The notes under the pieces: model-generated | What the model saw: the letters and a program-made list of their open reading frames with translations, nothing else | Database searches by the model: none | What the model was told of the DNA's origin: nothing | Position numbers and translations under genes: made by a program | Part shown: piece after piece, positions 6,534 to 7,008 of the stretch | Position numbering within the stretch: position 1 is the stretch's first letter | Layout: each line of letters starts with the position of its first letter | DNA from: Lentisphaeria bacterium | Lineage (GTDB): Bacteria; Verrucomicrobiota; Lentisphaeria; Oligosphaerales; JAFGRS01 | NCBI GenBank assembly: GCA_016935045.1 | Contig: JAFGRS010000221.1 | Coordinates: forward strand, 1-7,008 | DNA length: 7,008 nt | Direction of reading: 5' to 3'

Positions 6534-6653
6534 TCAGCGCGACAACACCAAACGGAACCCGTAGCCGCCGTAGCGAGGCGACCCGTCGATGTAGCCGCGG
6601 TAGTCGCACCGCAGGTAGCCCTGGTCGTCGTTGCTCCAGGACGCGCCACGCCA
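6534..6653 (-). other. Candidate variable region (VR) of a diversity-generating retroelement target
   Basis: From WRGASW to the stop, the sequence aligns without gaps to the usual DGR/SUMF1 C-terminal scaffold R..NR....P..R....GFR. The positions usually occupied by Asn hold Ser, Asn, Asp, Gly, Tyr or Ile here. Seventeen such codons (AGC, AAC, GAC, GGC, TAC, ATC, TGC) all end in C, as expected if AAC template codons had been mutated at A. The final 27 nt before the last base of TGA (6561-6535) contain no adenine on the coding strand, like an initiation-of-mutagenic-homing segment. High GC alone favours C-ending codons, and no template repeat is seen, so this is a hypothesis. Confidence 0.4.
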
Positions 6654-7008
6654 CCCGCCGAACTCCTGGTTCGTGCCAGTGTCTTTGGCGCAGGCTTCCC
6701 AGACGTTCCCGCCCACGCCGTAAAGGCGCCAGGGATTGGCCCAGCTCTGCTCGACGTTGCAGGTGACCGCATGGCCGTCACCGTAGCCGCCGATCTTGTC
6801 GCGTCCGACGATCGCCCCCTCCTGTCCGTGATAATTCCCCGCCTGGCCGCTGCGCGGCGGCCAGTTGCTGCCCCAGGGATAGACGCGGTCGTCGCCGCAC
6901 TGGGCGTAGGTCAGGAACTCCTCTTCGGTGGGCAGGCGGTAGCGGGCCCCGCCGAGAACCGCCCGGTCCCGGTCGGTCAGCCAGGCCGCGTACGCTTTCG
7001 CGTCGTCG
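6534..7008 (-). CDS. FGE-sulfatase (SUMF1)-fold protein, C-terminal part, catalytic cysteines absent
   Basis: 157 residues are visible; the start lies beyond the right edge. The family's C-terminal motifs occur in order: DDAKAYAAWL (1-10), YRLPTEEEF (23-31), YPWG (43-46), GNY (57-59), GNVWEAC (100-106), WRGASW (119-124), LRCDYR (132-137) and GFRLV (150-154). True formylglycine-generating enzymes carry two cysteines shortly after the GGS motif. Here that stretch reads SWSNDDQGY, so both appear to be missing; the Cys in LRCDYR is a different, later position. The protein is therefore probably a non-catalytic member with a C-type-lectin-like ligand-binding fold. The last 40 codons resemble a diversity-generating retroelement variable region. 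Genuine enzymatic activity through another residue cannot be excluded from a fragment. Confidence 0.9.
   Translation of the reverse strand, partial: DDAKAYAAWLTDRDRAVLGGARYRLPTEEEFLTYAQCGDDRVYPWGSNWPPRSGQAGNYHGQEGAIVGRDKIGGYGDGHAVTCNVEQSWANPWRLYGVGGNVWEACAKDTGTNQEFGGWRGASWSNDDQGYLRCDYRGYIDGSPRYGGYGFRLVLSR

Noticed and set aside
5922..6781. Minus-strand open frames of about 150-220 codons across the spacer
   Set aside because: Their sequence is Arg/Pro-rich or a periodic NGH/TDT pattern produced by the 9-bp repeats, and some overlap the SUMF1-fold gene in another frame. No start context or domain supports them.
6534..7008. Annotation as a genuine formylglycine-generating enzyme
   Set aside because: The positions after GGS where the active enzymes have two cysteines hold Ser/Asn and Gln/Gly here, so only the fold is claimed.

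Overview
The window is high-GC bacterial DNA in which every gene I can support lies on the minus strand, so transcription runs from high to low coordinates. No rRNA, tRNA or CRISPR array is visible. The gene content is a secreted DUF1573 protein, cohesin-like domains, a chitobiase C-terminal-type domain, long arrays of Ig-like repeats, and an FGE-sulfatase (SUMF1)-fold protein without the catalytic cysteines. Together with a GC-rich spacer full of short repeats, this resembles genomes of the Planctomycetes-Verrucomicrobia-Lentisphaerae group or similar environmental lineages. That assignment is inference from style, not from a marker gene.

Layout in the direction of transcription. (1) 7008-6534: the C-terminal 157 residues of an FGE-sulfatase-fold protein, cut by the window edge. 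Its last 40 codons look like the variable region of a diversity-generating retroelement (DGR) target, and a perfect 7-bp stem/4-nt loop hairpin lies 33 nt after its stop codon. (2) 6533-5667: an 867-bp spacer without a credible gene. It holds three clusters of a 9-bp repeat, two of them facing each other as a perfect 23-bp inverted repeat, and a 106-bp MITE-like element with 16-bp terminal inverted repeats starting GTAA and a perfect 8-bp target duplication. (3) 5666-4833: a secreted DUF1573 protein. (4) 4605-3835: a membrane-anchored protein with a proline-rich stalk and a cohesin-like domain. (5) 3797-1: a giant secreted protein, at least 1265 residues with its C-terminus outside the window, made of a cohesin-like domain, a chitobiase-C-like domain, one Ig-like domain and an alternating A-B array of Ig-like modules.

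Genes 3 to 5 probably form one cell-envelope unit: a periplasmic or secreted Ig-fold protein, a tethered cohesin-like protein and a large filamentous surface protein. Only 37 nt separate genes 4 and 5, while 227 nt separate genes 3 and 4. The two most interesting signals are the DGR-target-like 3' end of the SUMF1-fold gene with its downstream hairpin, and the MITE-like element with an intact target duplication. No template repeat or reverse transcriptase is visible here, so the DGR idea remains a hypothesis.
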